This document shows, piece by piece, positions 25,201 through 30,842 of a stretch of 31,394 bases of DNA (position 1 is the first letter of the stretch; each line of letters begins with the position of its first letter). The translations under genes and the position numbers were made by a program. Origin of the DNA: Phoronis australis (Eukaryota; Phoronida; Phoronidae); the NCBI GenBank assembly GCA_002633005.1, contig NMRA01000071.1, forward strand, positions 713,980-745,373, read 5' to 3'. The notes beneath the pieces were generated by a model. The model ran no database searches. It saw nothing but the letters and a program-made list of their open reading frames with translations, and was not told the origin of the DNA.

Positions 25201-28200
25201 ACCATGGTTCCTTCCGAAAGGGACACGAGGGATTCTCCTGTGACGACTAAATATTTGAGCTCGTTCTGAACGATGATTGGACGTCGATATATCTTTGACT
25301 TTTTAGTACTTTGGTTTGAAGCACTCACATGCACCGTGTAACGTCCGGGTTTTTTGTAAACGTGTTCAGTCTTAACATTGTTTCGGTAAGACTCGATTGA
25401 AGTCGAGATCAGTTTCCTAGAAACGCCGTCACCAAAATTTATGACGTAAGTCACGTGAGAACCTGTGGCGATAGAAATTGTAAAAGTCACAGACCCGTAC
25501 GTTTCAATCACGCGCTTGTCAGCTGTGACGTTAAGATCGCTTATTTCTTCTTCCATGTCTGCCAAAATGTCTAGTAATTGATAACTCACCAAATTGGAGC
25601 AATTGACGATGGTATTAATGACACCAATACTTTTGCGCGTATAAATTTTTACATGGTTGAGTACATGATGGAGAGAAAAGCCTGAAGCATCGACAGTTTC
25701 ATTGGTGCCGTCGCTATAGACCCATGTACACTGAACCGCAGTCGGCGGCGCGGTCGTATTGTCTGTATTTATTTTGACGTGATGTTCACCTGGTGGAAAC
25801 ACAATCAACTTATCATAAGTTGCCTCGAGAGTTGTAATTGGGTTCTGGACTACGACAGGTTTCAGGATTTTCCCGCCATTGTAGGAAACCTGATTTGACA
25901 CGGTGACACTTACATTGTAAAATCCGGCCTCCAAATACGCATGGTGAAACGCTATGACTTCATCTGTTAATATCCTACGATTGAATATTTGTGATGAGCA
26001 AGTACTATCTCCAAAACAAACAGTGATGTTCACATGCGACCCTCTTCCTAGCATCACCTCAAACTTTGTTTTAGTGTTGGTTTTACAGGTGTCGCCCTCG
26101 TTTCTAATGGACACGTCTGTTACGCGTTCTTCAACTTTGATGTGTTGCAAGACTTCCATCCGGGTGACAATGTTATGACAATCCACGCGGACAGTGTTTA
26201 TGCCAATGCTACTCTGTGTGTAGCTATGTTCATGAACAAAGAGGTGTGACTCTGTTTCCTTCACATTAAGCGTTTCCTTCTCCGACCCATCACCTGGGTC
26301 TATCGTGCACACCAAATCAGTGGGAAAAAACATGTCCGTGTTTATTCTTAGGCGTATCTCTGCCTTGTTGTCAGGAAACGCTACTGGACTGTTTGTCGAC
26401 ACGGTAAGGTTGTGGATTCCATTCTGCACATCTACAATGGTTGTGGCGTTTTCAACATTGATTCCGTTATCAGCGAACACAGACACATTGTAAGTTCCGG
26501 CTGCCTTGTAGATGTGCTGTTTCGAAAAAGTGAGTCTAGCACCAACCGAATCCTTGGATATGTTCGTCTGTTCTTCTATAACTGTACCGTCGCCAAAGTC
26601 CAATTTATAACTTGCCCCGGTACCATTACCCATTACCGTCAACAAACACGCCGTGTTTGTTTCCACAACCATAGGATTCACTTCGATTCTTAGAGCTTTG
26701 ATTTTTTCCACCACGAGTATTTCTGCACCGTAAATTTTTGAGACGCTGACGAGATTGGAGCAATTGACGTGGATGTATACTTGTCCAATGTCCACTAGCC
26801 GTGCCTGAAAGGAGACGCGATGTGTTTTGCCTGCCGTCAACGTTCCTACGAAGGTGCTACGCGGGGGACGTGAGGAGTGATACCATGTACAGTGTACGTC
26901 TGTTGGGATTGGCGTATTGTCTGCCTTTAATTCACAGTTGGCGACTCCGTCGGGGAATTGAACCTTCTCTGTGCATGTCAAGCTGTAGTCTCCTATTGGA
27001 TCTTGTACTACTAGCGGTGAGCCGACATCTGCTTTTTCTTCAGAAACAAGATTTTTGGCAGCAATTGCGGGTGTGAAGTTCCCAACCTCGACGTACATGT
27101 GCTTAAAGACCATGTCTTTGGTGTCAACTAGCAATTCCGGATGCGCTTTATTGTCGTAATGGCCATCGCCGAAGGTTAAATTGAAATTAACCGTGGAACC
27201 TGTTCTTGCGGACACGAAGAATTCGACCGTCTCCCCACGTTTCGCAATAAGCTTCTTGGGCACGATGCGTAACACCGTAATTGTTTCTGTCATTGTCGCA
27301 TTCACCGTAAGAAGCTGATGACTGACCAGATTTGACACGTTTGCAGTTACTGTAAAGTCACCAACGAAAGAGCGGTTGAATACTTTTGAAATTTCATAGG
27401 TGCCACTGCTGCTAAGAGACGCTGCGTACGTCATCTCGAAGACTCCGTGAGAGAAGTTCCACACCACATGCACAGCACTGGGGCGCATGGTTGCATTTCC
27501 TTTATGCACTATTCGGAACTTCGTCTTTCCGTCAGGATAAACAATAGGATAGCTTACAACCATGTCAAGAAGACTGACGGGGTTCTGAATCACCATCTGC
27601 TCGCGAGAAGAGTAGCTATCGAGAAAATTATCAGCATGCACTTCAATTGTGTAGTTGCCTTCTTCTCGGTAGGTGTGGTTGAATAACACGGGCTCTTTGT
27701 TACATTGAAGATACGATGTTGCCTTCGTCTCTTCTCCGCCATCTCCATAAAACAACCTGTATTCTACGTGACTACCGCTTTTGCATAACACGAAAAAAGA
27801 CACGGTATCATGGACTAAGTAGTGCCAGTGACGGCTGTTGAGAGAGACGTCATCAATTGGCTGCATCAATGAGACACTGGAGTTCGCCACTGAGCTTCCA
27901 AGCATGTTCGAGCATGTGACTGTGACGTTAAATGTGCCAAGAGCCGTGATTGGGTAGGTGTAGTTCAATGACATTTGCAAGTCGCGGTTAGGTTTAAAGG
28001 TTCTGGACAGACTATTGCCCTGTCCATCGTTCAATTCACATTTAACACCATAGAACGACGTCGTGTCCAACAGATGCGTGTCGTACTTTATTGTGAAAGT
28101 CACCAGTCCGGGAGGGTTGAGGTAAACTTGCAAGTTAGTGCCAAGTCTCAGTGGATAAGATGATAGCAGAGCTAGTATCGTTATTGGTGATTCTGCCATC

Positions 28201-30842
28201 TGTCGCTCCTCACCTTGCGTCGTGTTTAGTACCAAGACAGGCTGGCACTGACCTGCGCGCGTGAACATTACTGTTTGGTTCACTTTGAACAAATTGGTTC
28301 CAAACACTATGTATGTTTTTGACAAATCTGTCACTTCCTGCCGGACAGACTGACCGCACTCAATAAAGAATGATAAGCTGCTAAAAGGTAGGTAGTTCAT
28401 AGCTGTCAGAGAGATTTCGAATAACACGCTGCCTCCCTCAGGTATGGAAGTCACGTTGCTCGATAACGCCATTCTGTGCGTGGGGCCTGAGGACAAGAAA
28501 AGATGAGATGTAGGGTTACTGTTAACGTTTAAAATGAATGCAGAGAAATATTAAATTGTTTTATGTATTTTCTTCAAACGAAGAGCTATATGAACGTTTA
28601 TTTTTCAGTTATTACGATGAGCTCTAGAACAGTTACGTAGTGTGTTTATTACCCGATTGGTGTGTTAAGCACGTAAGACTGACTGGGATAATTACTTGAG
28701 AACTGTACTGTACTGCCAACATCTTGCACGAGTCCCAGCGAGAGGAGGCACTACACCCTGTCGGCGGAGTGACGTACAAAACAGGTGCATGCAACTACAG
28801 CGTTCAATTATATGTATTAGTACTTTGTCTAAGTGGCAACACTATTATTCAGTTAGTTAAAACATTCCCTTGTTAAGCCACAAATAGGATACCGTGACCT
28901 ATCATTTCCCAGAGCCATGTTTTAACTGTGCTTCTCAAGAGTTACTCACGCTTGTCGATATGCTTGCAAAGGAGTTGTTGAACTTAATCGAAACTGTTAT
29001 GTGTTGAGGCAATGTGCGGTGTCGAAAATATACTGGGCGTAGTAATGTTCATCGTCGTTTAATTAGATAAACAAAAATTACCATCCCTTTAACTAGATAA
29101 AAAGGCGTACATTGTGCCACAGTTGTGCGTACATTGTGCCACAGTTGTGCGTACATTGTGCCACAGTTGTGCGTACATTGTGCCACAGTTGTGCGTTTAT
29201 ATCGGTATAATCTCATTTAGTGGTGTCACCACCCCCTACCCTACACGGACTCACGGCCTTTGCAGAGAAATCGGTCACTTGTAAGCCTGTCTTTTATAAT
29301 CCAGACGTTCTGTTGGCCTGTGTTCAGGTGAGCGGTGAAGTTCTTGTCAGCGTAATTATCAACATCAAGCGAGTCTAATGGCTTGGTAAACATGTCTGTC
29401 GACCGGTCCAGCCACGCCCATCTGTTGCCTTCAGTCTTCAAACCTATCATGATGTCCCTGTTCTTGTAGCCTGCTCGTAATCTGCGACAAACGGAAAAAT
29501 CACCATTCAAGAAATGTTTAGCTCTCGTTACATGAACTCAGGCATGAATATATGTGCGTACAATCACACATTACATTAAAGTAATTTTCCGAATCAATCC
29601 TGAAAATAAATTAACAGGCTCACATAACTGGCGTTCATTCTTTTCATCCAGAACCTCCCTACTCTCTACATAACGTTCTAATACTTCGCTGCACAACCTA
29701 CATTGTAGGTATGTGAACTCACAATAACTGCATCAGTGCCGCTTGTTCCTCTGCGTTGTTGATGCTTGCTAAAGCTGGGGAGGACACGTCTGTCTGGTTC
29801 ATGCAATAGGAGTTAGCTTCTTCTCTCGTTGCGGCCTTCTTGACATCGACGATCTTGAAGCATTTTCTGGTAGTTCCCGACGTCGTGGATGTATATTCCA
29901 TTATCTGCCATCCCTCTGGGCATCCACTTCGACCTAGACGGAATGAAAATTACGTTGCGTCGATGTGTGAAATAGTTGAACGTCGCTAGTCGTATAATCG
30001 CCACAGTGTGTCCAATAAAGCACGAGAATTGAATAAGTCAATCGCGACAGCAACAATTATCATACATGTACAGATGTATGTTCCCAAGTCCAATAGTCAT
30101 TGCGTTTGTAGAATACGGCGAATTTGAGGAGATAGAAATCTTAATTGCTGACCACTCTTTTCAAGACCTACCCTGGTCAATACCTCATCACTGCACCATC
30201 ATCACGTGCTATATTAACCCGCATTACGTTGCTTTGACTGAAAGGCTGTTTTATAGCAACTTTAACATCTGCTAGTGACGTCATTATTTGAATATCAAAA
30301 ACGGAATGATTTTTTCAGTTTCCCAATAAGCACACTAAACTAAATTCCAAATTCATGTTCTAAACAACAATACATTCCAGAGTCACGTTCTAAACAACAA
30401 TACATTCAATAGGTTACAAATTAACTGTTGATTACTTCTCGCTATCCGAGAATTGAAATGAGCGGCCTCTGTTCTGTTATTTGCACACCACTCATACAGA
30501 CCGATGACTTCCAAAACGTACTTTTAACCTCGTCACCGTTTTTGTTTTGCCCAAAAGCACTCTCTGCATTGAAAAGAGAAAAAACAAGAATTCTAAAAGG
30601 GTTCATTACGACACTCTAACACCATAGTCGAACACGTGACTAGAGTCACGTGCACTTACTCATGTGATCGCCGTGGATGTTACAGTAAGTTGCTTGAAAC
30701 TTGAATACGCTATTACATTCGTTGTGTGCCCAAAGATTAACTTCTCCTGGATATTTTTTGCCGAAACACGGTGTCGTCTTCTGGAGCACGGTGTAAAGGC
30801 TGCAGTCGTCAATAAAACCCCCGGGAATGCAAAAGTCGAAAC
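949..30842 (-). CDS. Polycystin-1-like receptor/channel, 25 exons, 5' incomplete
   Basis: Joined exons: 30660-30842, 29723-29933, 29255-29481, 22057-28486, 20395-20564, 19303-19461, 18516-18796, 16992-17129, 15775-15975, 15542-15632, 14270-14364, 13420-13656, 11958-12833, 11305-11538, 10827-10997, 10367-10524, 9738-10045, 8924-9450, 7111-7264, 6366-6577, 5922-6099, 5157-5621, 3599-3820, 1710-1862, 949-1250. Donor and acceptor phases match at all 24 junctions, giving about 4127 codons with no stop. Domain order is lectin-like, C-type lectin, about 18 PKD repeats, REJ, GAIN/GPS, TM1, PLAT, then ten more TM helices ending in a polycystin channel core. That order is diagnostic of the polycystin-1 family, whose members sit in the plasma or ciliary membrane with a huge ectodomain. 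Unlike vertebrate PKD1, no LRR, WSC or LDL-A module is seen here, though exons beyond 30842 could hold some. Family assignment is firm; the exact orthologue is not. Confidence 0.95.
1710..1862 (-). CDS. Exon 24: channel helix S4 and S4-S5 linker
   Basis: 153-bp exon, phase 1 in and out, residues 3976-4026. Acceptor ATTTTCCAG; donor TCAG|GTACAA. FIDMFFMFLFAIVVFITQIR is S4 and VNTLRFQKHVAIMTKTV the amphipathic linker, matching the polycystin pattern of W/R-x-F...LRF...M-x-x-T. Only a few basic residues are present in S4. Confidence 0.93.
2031..2622. repeat. 27-bp minisatellite in intron 24
   Basis: About twenty degenerate units, the longer ones 27 bp (CTGCATTGTGTATGATATGC then GTCCAGG) and shorter 20-24 bp variants with TGTTCCAGG. 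Because the unit is a multiple of three and lacks stops, several frames on both strands stay open; none looks like a real protein. The rest of this 1736-bp intron (1863-3598) shows nothing else. Confidence 0.95.
3599..3820 (-). CDS. Exon 23: channel helices S2 and S3
   Basis: 222-bp exon, phase 1 in and out, residues 3902-3975. Acceptor TGTTGTAG; donor AAAG|GTGCAA. GVMSIFAEVVCMLYTLYFTI is S2, a basic turn (KIVKTKREYLKSNW) follows, and NIANLVACIFMWACLGMY is S3. The open frame runs on beyond the donor, but the phase and the join NNKG-KYVSFDSL agree with polycystins. Confidence 0.93.
3821..5156. other. Intron 22, no features seen
   Basis: 1336 bp between exons 22 and 23. AT-rich single-copy-looking sequence; no long reading frame, no tandem array and no recognisable mobile element. 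Confidence 0.6.
5157..5621 (-). CDS. Exon 22: polycystin TOP domain, main part
   Basis: 465-bp exon, phase 1 in and out, residues 3747-3901. Acceptor ATCTCTTACAG, donor GTAATG. It holds the polycystin signature blocks WYSGNGYVAQIPQNY, LDWVDRYTRVVFVEFTVF and NVNLFTSVRLAYELP, plus CITQCY cysteines. This lies between S1 and S2 and forms the lid that contacts neighbouring subunits in polycystin channels. Confidence 0.97.
5922..6099 (-). CDS. Exon 21: polycystin TOP domain, first part
   Basis: 178-bp exon, phase 0 in and phase 1 out, residues 3688-3746. Acceptor AAACGTTTTACAG... with AG at 6100-6101; donor GTAAGC. FWTWLETSMISNLYYEKLYN and the RLRQLRVSP end match the polycystin/mucolipin extracellular (TOP) domain, where W-x-W-L and RLRQLRV are hallmark blocks. 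Confidence 0.95.
6366..6577 (-). CDS. Exon 20: channel helix S1 (TM6)
   Basis: 212-bp exon, phase 1 in and phase 0 out, residues 3617-3687. Acceptor TTTGTAG, donor GTAAGG. A charged stretch leads into LSHSLYLFLLLSIAYGMRDY, the first helix of the polycystin channel core, followed by a short external segment (MYTMNQEMNKLF) that opens the TOP domain. Confidence 0.93.
7111..7264 (-). CDS. Exon 19: end of TM5 and acidic/proline-rich linker
   Basis: 154-bp exon, phase 0 in and phase 1 out, residues 3566-3616. Acceptor TTTACAG; donor CCCG|GTTAGC is weak. VLAFAALFSLVFKK completes TM5. Then comes an intracellular linker with an acidic run (DVDDDEDEDD) and a proline run (APPPLPEEP). The join to exon 20 (EEP-ADPEAEEKEKEE) keeps the frame. 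The acidic run could bind cations and the proline run an SH3-type partner; both are inference. Confidence 0.88.
7569..7803. repeat. 44-bp tandem repeat in intron 18
   Basis: Five full units starting at 7569, 7613, 7657, 7701 and 7745, and a partial sixth at 7789. Each opens CAGTGGATACAAGGAGAGGT and closes with CTCAA. Two sub-variants differ at TATTAGTGTACTGTCG versus TATAAGGATACTGTAG. The rest of intron 18 (7265-8923) holds nothing I can name. Confidence 0.95.
8924..9450 (-). CDS. Exon 18: TM3, basic cytoplasmic loop, TM4 and start of TM5
   Basis: 527-bp exon, phase 1 in and phase 0 out, residues 3390-3565. Acceptor ATTTTTTCAG, donor GTAAGC. GPVSFTMNELYTSVMSTLTV and LPANIAILYFFRNS form TM3. 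A loop of about 95 residues, very rich in Lys and Arg (KRRSKK, WRKLKKKNKK, KKKPVLKKRRSRK), follows. TM4 (FWFVYIGWLLVFASIATSAA) and the start of TM5 (WLTAFLLSVFQDTFIVNPIK) end the exon; the FLLSVFQDTFIVNPIKV block is well conserved in polycystin-1-like proteins. Confidence 0.96.
9738..10045 (-). CDS. Exon 17: end of PLAT and TM2
   Basis: 308-bp exon, phase 2 in and phase 1 out, residues 3287-3389. Acceptor TTCCAAG; donor ATCG|GTATGA. The open frame continues past that donor to 9697, but ending at 9738 gives ARLTI-GPVSFTMNEL, the conserved polycystin GPFSFTL-type block. A later GTAGCG donor gives the wrong phase. It contains the end of PLAT (FLCDKWLS), a charged cytoplasmic stretch and TM2 (RLSCLVSILFLTMISNAMWY). 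Confidence 0.93.
10367..10524 (-). CDS. Exon 16: PLAT domain, second half
   Basis: 158-bp exon, phase 0 in and phase 2 out, residues 3235-3286. Acceptor TTGAATCAG, donor GTAAGT. FKKGAVDNFYVSSPHSIGNL, YLRVWHDNTGG and WFLEKIIVSDV match the PLAT core of polycystin-1, including the LRVWHDN strand. It joins exon 17, which starts YYFLCDKWLS and finishes the fold. Confidence 0.95.
10827..10997 (-). CDS. Exon 15: PLAT domain, first half
   Basis: 171-bp exon, phase 0 at both ends, residues 3178-3234. Acceptor TTTCTCAG, donor GTACAT. YGFKMSVFTGSKTGAGT is the classic opening of a PLAT/LH2 beta sandwich, followed by KVFFVLSGEESDTGLRIMD. In polycystins PLAT is the first intracellular loop and binds lipids and calcium. 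Confidence 0.95.
11305..11538 (-). CDS. Exon 14: degenerate GPS remainder and TM1
   Basis: 234-bp exon, phase 0 at both ends, residues 3100-3177. Acceptor TTATTGCAG, donor GTAAGA. Polycystins have C-x-C-x(2)-HLT-x-FGASLFVPP here. This protein reads KFKSNLFGNFGAGLFVPP: the FGAGLFVPP tail is kept, but both cysteines and the His and Thr/Ser of the cleavage triad are lost. The first membrane helix follows (PVVATISAILGLYFLLIILA), then a basic RRADKKDRRR stop-transfer segment that leads into the cytoplasmic PLAT domain. Confidence 0.95.
11539..11957. repeat. Intron 13 with degenerate GATGA-type simple sequence
   Basis: From about 11590 to 11705 the plus strand is a degenerate run of GATGAT, GACGAT and GATAA words. 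The antisense frame looks like a long Ile/Val-rich peptide, which is an artefact of the repeat. Confidence 0.8.
11958..12833 (-). CDS. Exon 13: GAIN domain up to first half of GPS
   Basis: 876-bp exon, phase 0 at both ends, residues 2808-3099. Acceptor GTACCTTCAG, donor GTGAGT. After a Ser/Thr/Pro-rich start, strands such as VLQLFVKPVMNVSFNVYVGF and the FPTPQSFDYMATFP block match the beta sandwich that precedes GPS in polycystin-1. The end, YELTCQRWDEEKQKWVTECK, is the first half of a GPS motif (C-x-W...W...C). Between them is a disordered insert with a furin-type RQRR|S site at 12114-12125. Normally GAIN self-cleaves at GPS; see exon 14 for why that is doubtful here. Confidence 0.93.
12822..13093 (-). 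repeat. Tandem array duplicating the exon 13 splice acceptor
   Basis: Four copies of a 60-68 bp unit in gene orientation. Each carries a pyrimidine tract such as TTCTTGTACCTTCAG followed by ATGGCTA. The acceptor-adjacent first bases are at 13026, 12966, 12898 and the coding one at 12833. Only the last continues into exon 13; the other three meet an in-frame stop after 12-13 codons. Confidence 0.93.
13420..13656 (-). CDS. Exon 12: charged linker before GAIN
   Basis: 237-bp exon, phase 0 at both ends, residues 2729-2807. Acceptor GCTGCTTTCAG, donor GTGTGT. It encodes a helix (SVQEAFDRAQEAMSV), a basic Met/Lys run, then Gly/Asp-rich sequence ending in EEISTQ. The next exon's acceptor is embedded in a tandem array (12822-13093). 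Confidence 0.78.
13657..14269. other. Intron 11, no features seen
   Basis: 613 bp, AT-rich. No repeat array or supported reading frame. Confidence 0.5.
14270..14364 (-). CDS. Exon 11: Ala/Met-rich linker
   Basis: 95-bp exon, phase 1 in and phase 0 out, residues 2697-2728. Acceptor ATTTCCAG, donor GTAAAA. It encodes LRGAMGSMMMSNAVANKS and a Lys/Ala-rich helix. It lies directly beside the minisatellite that fills the preceding intron (gene orientation), yet has none of that repeat. No motif; assigned by splice sites and frame. Confidence 0.65.
14380..15175. repeat. 34-bp degenerate minisatellite in intron 10
   Basis: More than twenty diverging copies of a unit near 34 bp with core CCCTGTCTGAGTGAGG and CTACTGCTGTGTA. 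The left part (14390-14600) is the most uniform; copies decay to the right. It fills most of the 1177-bp intron. Confidence 0.95.
15542..15632 (-). CDS. Exon 10: Ala/Met-rich linker
   Basis: 91-bp exon, phase 0 in and phase 1 out, residues 2667-2696. Acceptor TTCGACAG, donor GTAAGC. It encodes VAAAGTMGNMADDVANL and then an acidic EEEFDDAF stretch. It continues the helical, alanine- and methionine-rich linker before the GAIN beta sandwich. Support is from splice signals and phase agreement only. Confidence 0.65.
15775..15975 (-). CDS. Exon 9: Ser/Ala-rich linker (GAIN helical region)
   Basis: 201-bp exon, phase 0 at both ends, residues 2600-2666. Acceptor ATTGCAG is good; the donor GCG|GTTGGT is weak but is the only one that keeps the frame to exon 10. 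Composition is polar and helical, with an AEVMQSASAMSAVTKQKDE run. Low-complexity regions of this kind sit in the same place in other long polycystin-1-like proteins. Exact 3' border is uncertain. Confidence 0.68.
15976..16991. other. Intron 8, with one ambiguous base
   Basis: 1016 bp. Holds an N at 16963. The stretch 16500-16960 is richer in GC than its surroundings and may be an old insertion, but I see no terminal repeats or enzyme motif to name it. Confidence 0.45.
16992..17129 (-). CDS. Exon 8: linker helix between REJ and GAIN
   Basis: 138-bp exon, phase 0 at both ends, residues 2554-2599. Acceptor TTTAATATAG, donor GTGATT. The peptide (VLNPLAGLSDEKKAELLKS...) is predominantly helical and ends ACQKIMGIVSSM. 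In polycystin-1 relatives the region after REJ has the same helical character and forms the start of the GAIN helical subdomain. There is no distinctive motif; the call rests on open frame, splice sites and phase agreement with both neighbours. Confidence 0.75.
17130..18515. other. Intron 7, with two unproven plus-strand frames
   Basis: 1386 bp. Contains plus-strand open frames at 17651-17977 (ATG, 108 codons, AATAAA at 18046 and 18096 downstream) and around 18214-18486 (no ATG at its start; ends at a donor-like AATCAG|GTAAGA). Neither has recognisable motifs. Confidence 0.45.
18516..18796 (-). CDS. Exon 7: REJ module, continued
   Basis: 281-bp exon, phase 1 in and phase 0 out, residues 2460-2553. 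Acceptor TTTCTAG, donor GTGAGT. It starts GVALNTSFSVECSGWTDE, which is the best conserved REJ block, then continues with a Tyr-rich strand (PTYRVYSR) and repeated hydrophobic strands (YSVDVIVMVMDKYGTAN). It belongs to the extracellular region that leads into the GAIN domain. Confidence 0.92.
18797..19302 (-). other. GC-AG intron (intron 6)
   Basis: 506 bp; in gene orientation starts GCAAGT at 19302 and ends TTTCTAG at 18797. No repeat or gene inside. Confidence 0.85.
19303..19461 (-). CDS. Exon 6: REJ module, continued, with a GC donor
   Basis: 159-bp exon, phase 1 in and phase 1 out, residues 2407-2459. It encodes YKVLLDSISANATGRVEYNF followed by PPSGGSCTV, matching the REJ block P-x-GG-x-C that precedes the next exon's SFSVECSGWTDE block. 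The acceptor is CCACCAG. The donor reads ACAG|GCAAGT: the canonical GT is replaced by GC with the rest of the donor at consensus, so this is a GC-AG intron. No GT donor nearby gives the correct phase and the conserved protein join. Confidence 0.88.
19844..20187 (+). CDS. Candidate nested two-exon small gene in antisense intron
   Basis: Inside intron 5 of the polycystin-like gene, on the opposite strand. Exon a runs 19844-19984 (ATG at 19844 or 19865; in-frame stop upstream at 19820-19822) and ends CGACAG|GTGAGT. Exon b begins after TATCTATTTCACAG at 20137 and runs to a TAA ending at 20187. Phases are both 0. The product is 63 residues (56 from the second ATG): a hydrophobic segment WIAFTLFCYLLL near the N-terminus, then a polar, Gln-rich tail ending IIQQNEW. 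It could be a small secreted or single-pass protein. I recognise no family, the intron is only 152 bp and no AATAAA follows closely; chance is a real alternative. Confidence 0.3.
20395..20564 (-). CDS. Exon 5: REJ module, continued
   Basis: 170-bp exon, phase 2 in and phase 1 out, residues 2350-2406. Acceptor ATTCCCAG, donor GTAAAT. The junction reads ITCK-to-NCIKNCNAKANPS, the cysteine-paired strand typical of the middle of REJ domains, followed by LQAICTEFC and LQWEWKI. The REJ (receptor for egg jelly) module is shared by sea urchin sperm receptors and polycystin-1; it lies between the PKD repeats and the GAIN domain. The intron on the 5' side is about 1.5 kb and that on the 3' side holds the candidate nested gene. 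Confidence 0.9.
20696..20793. repeat. 11-bp tandem repeat in intron 4
   Basis: About nine units of CAGGCAATAGC and close variants (CAGACAATAGC, CAGGTAATAGC). It makes a spurious Trp/Leu-rich minus-strand peptide. Confidence 0.9.
21220..21410. repeat. Degenerate 55-60 bp repeat in intron 4
   Basis: Three to four loose copies sharing GGCCCCCTATA, TATAAGGGC/TATGAGGGC and AGACCACC/AGCCACC words. Outside this and the 11-bp array, intron 4 (20565-22056) has no supported gene. Confidence 0.6.
22057..28486 (-). CDS. Exon 4: giant exon with about 18 PKD repeats and start of REJ module
   Basis: A single 6430-bp open exon (acceptor GTCCTCAG, phase 1; donor GTAAGT, phase 2) encoding residues 207-2349. 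About 18 Ig-like PKD repeats fill 22850-28480. FGDG-type motifs lie at about 27738, 27163, 26587, 26004, 25426, 24850, 24264 and 23412, each followed by H-x-Y...G-x-Y and ending in (V/A)-x-N. These alternate with a second type that ends in V-x-CSNLVS. The last repeat is split by a Ser/Thr-rich insert (about 23015-23345). From about 22845 the sequence changes to the REJ module (NCYPPTVAF, SYTWRLE, MDFTWYCRR, ITCK). There are many N-x-S/T sites, as expected of an ectodomain. Vertebrate PKD1 also packs most PKD repeats into one large exon, but a smaller one. Role: elastic, ligand- or force-sensing stalk. Confidence 0.97.
29104..29193. repeat. 22-bp tandem repeat in intron 3
   Basis: Four perfect units of GCGTACATTGTGCCACAGTT plus GT. 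The remaining intron 3 (28487-29254) shows nothing else. Confidence 0.97.
29255..29481 (-). CDS. Exon 3: C-type lectin domain, C-terminal half
   Basis: 227-bp exon, phase 2 in and phase 1 out; acceptor TCGCAG, donor GTGAGT. It covers residues 131-206. MIGLK corresponds to the family's WIGL strand, RWAWLDRS to the W-x-W-x-D strand, and DRFLCKG to the final FICE/K strand. The usual EPN or QPD sugar motif is absent, WND is replaced by VWII, and the penultimate cysteine is missing, so calcium-dependent sugar binding is doubtful. Together exons 2 and 3 form a 1-1 phase module, the arrangement expected for a shuffled extracellular domain. Downstream, the phase-1 acceptor of the giant exon accepts it directly. 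Confidence 0.9.
29723..29933 (-). CDS. Exon 2: C-type lectin domain, N-terminal half
   Basis: 211-bp exon, phase 1 in and phase 2 out; acceptor CTAG, donor GTGAGT. It covers residues 61-130. It opens with GCPEGW and continues through KCFKI, a helix with A-x(4)-A-x(2)-YC and the SPALASINNAEEQ stretch. This is the usual first half of a C-type lectin fold (first beta strand, two helices and the Cys that pairs with the C-terminal Cys). It is followed by exon 3, which supplies the second half. Extracellular, probably ligand recognition. Confidence 0.88.
29934..30659. repeat. Intron 1 with a 30-bp direct duplication
   Basis: Two copies of GTTCTAAACAACAATACATT at 30357 and 30387. No other feature in the intron. 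Confidence 0.75.
30660..30842 (-). CDS. Exon 1 of window: small lectin-like module (polycystin-1-like gene)
   Basis: A 183-bp exon, phase 1 at both ends, encoding residues 1-60 of the reconstructed protein. The acceptor follows a good pyrimidine tract ending TTTATTCCAG; the donor is GTAAGT. The peptide has five cysteines. Its pattern (C-x-GG...PC...NLWAHNECNSVFKF...C) resembles the short secreted lectin-like repeats of the DUF3011 type, which end in W-x(4)-C-x(3)-F. That resemblance is my own reading and is weak. An in-frame ATG at 30886-30888 precedes a hydrophobic stretch, so a start here with a short signal peptide is possible. The strong splice acceptor and the symmetric phase favour an internal domain exon instead. 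Confidence 0.65.
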   Translation of the reverse strand, partial: VSTFAFPGVLLTTAAFTPCSRRRHRVSAKNIQEKLIFGHTTNVIAYSSFKQLTVTSTAIT

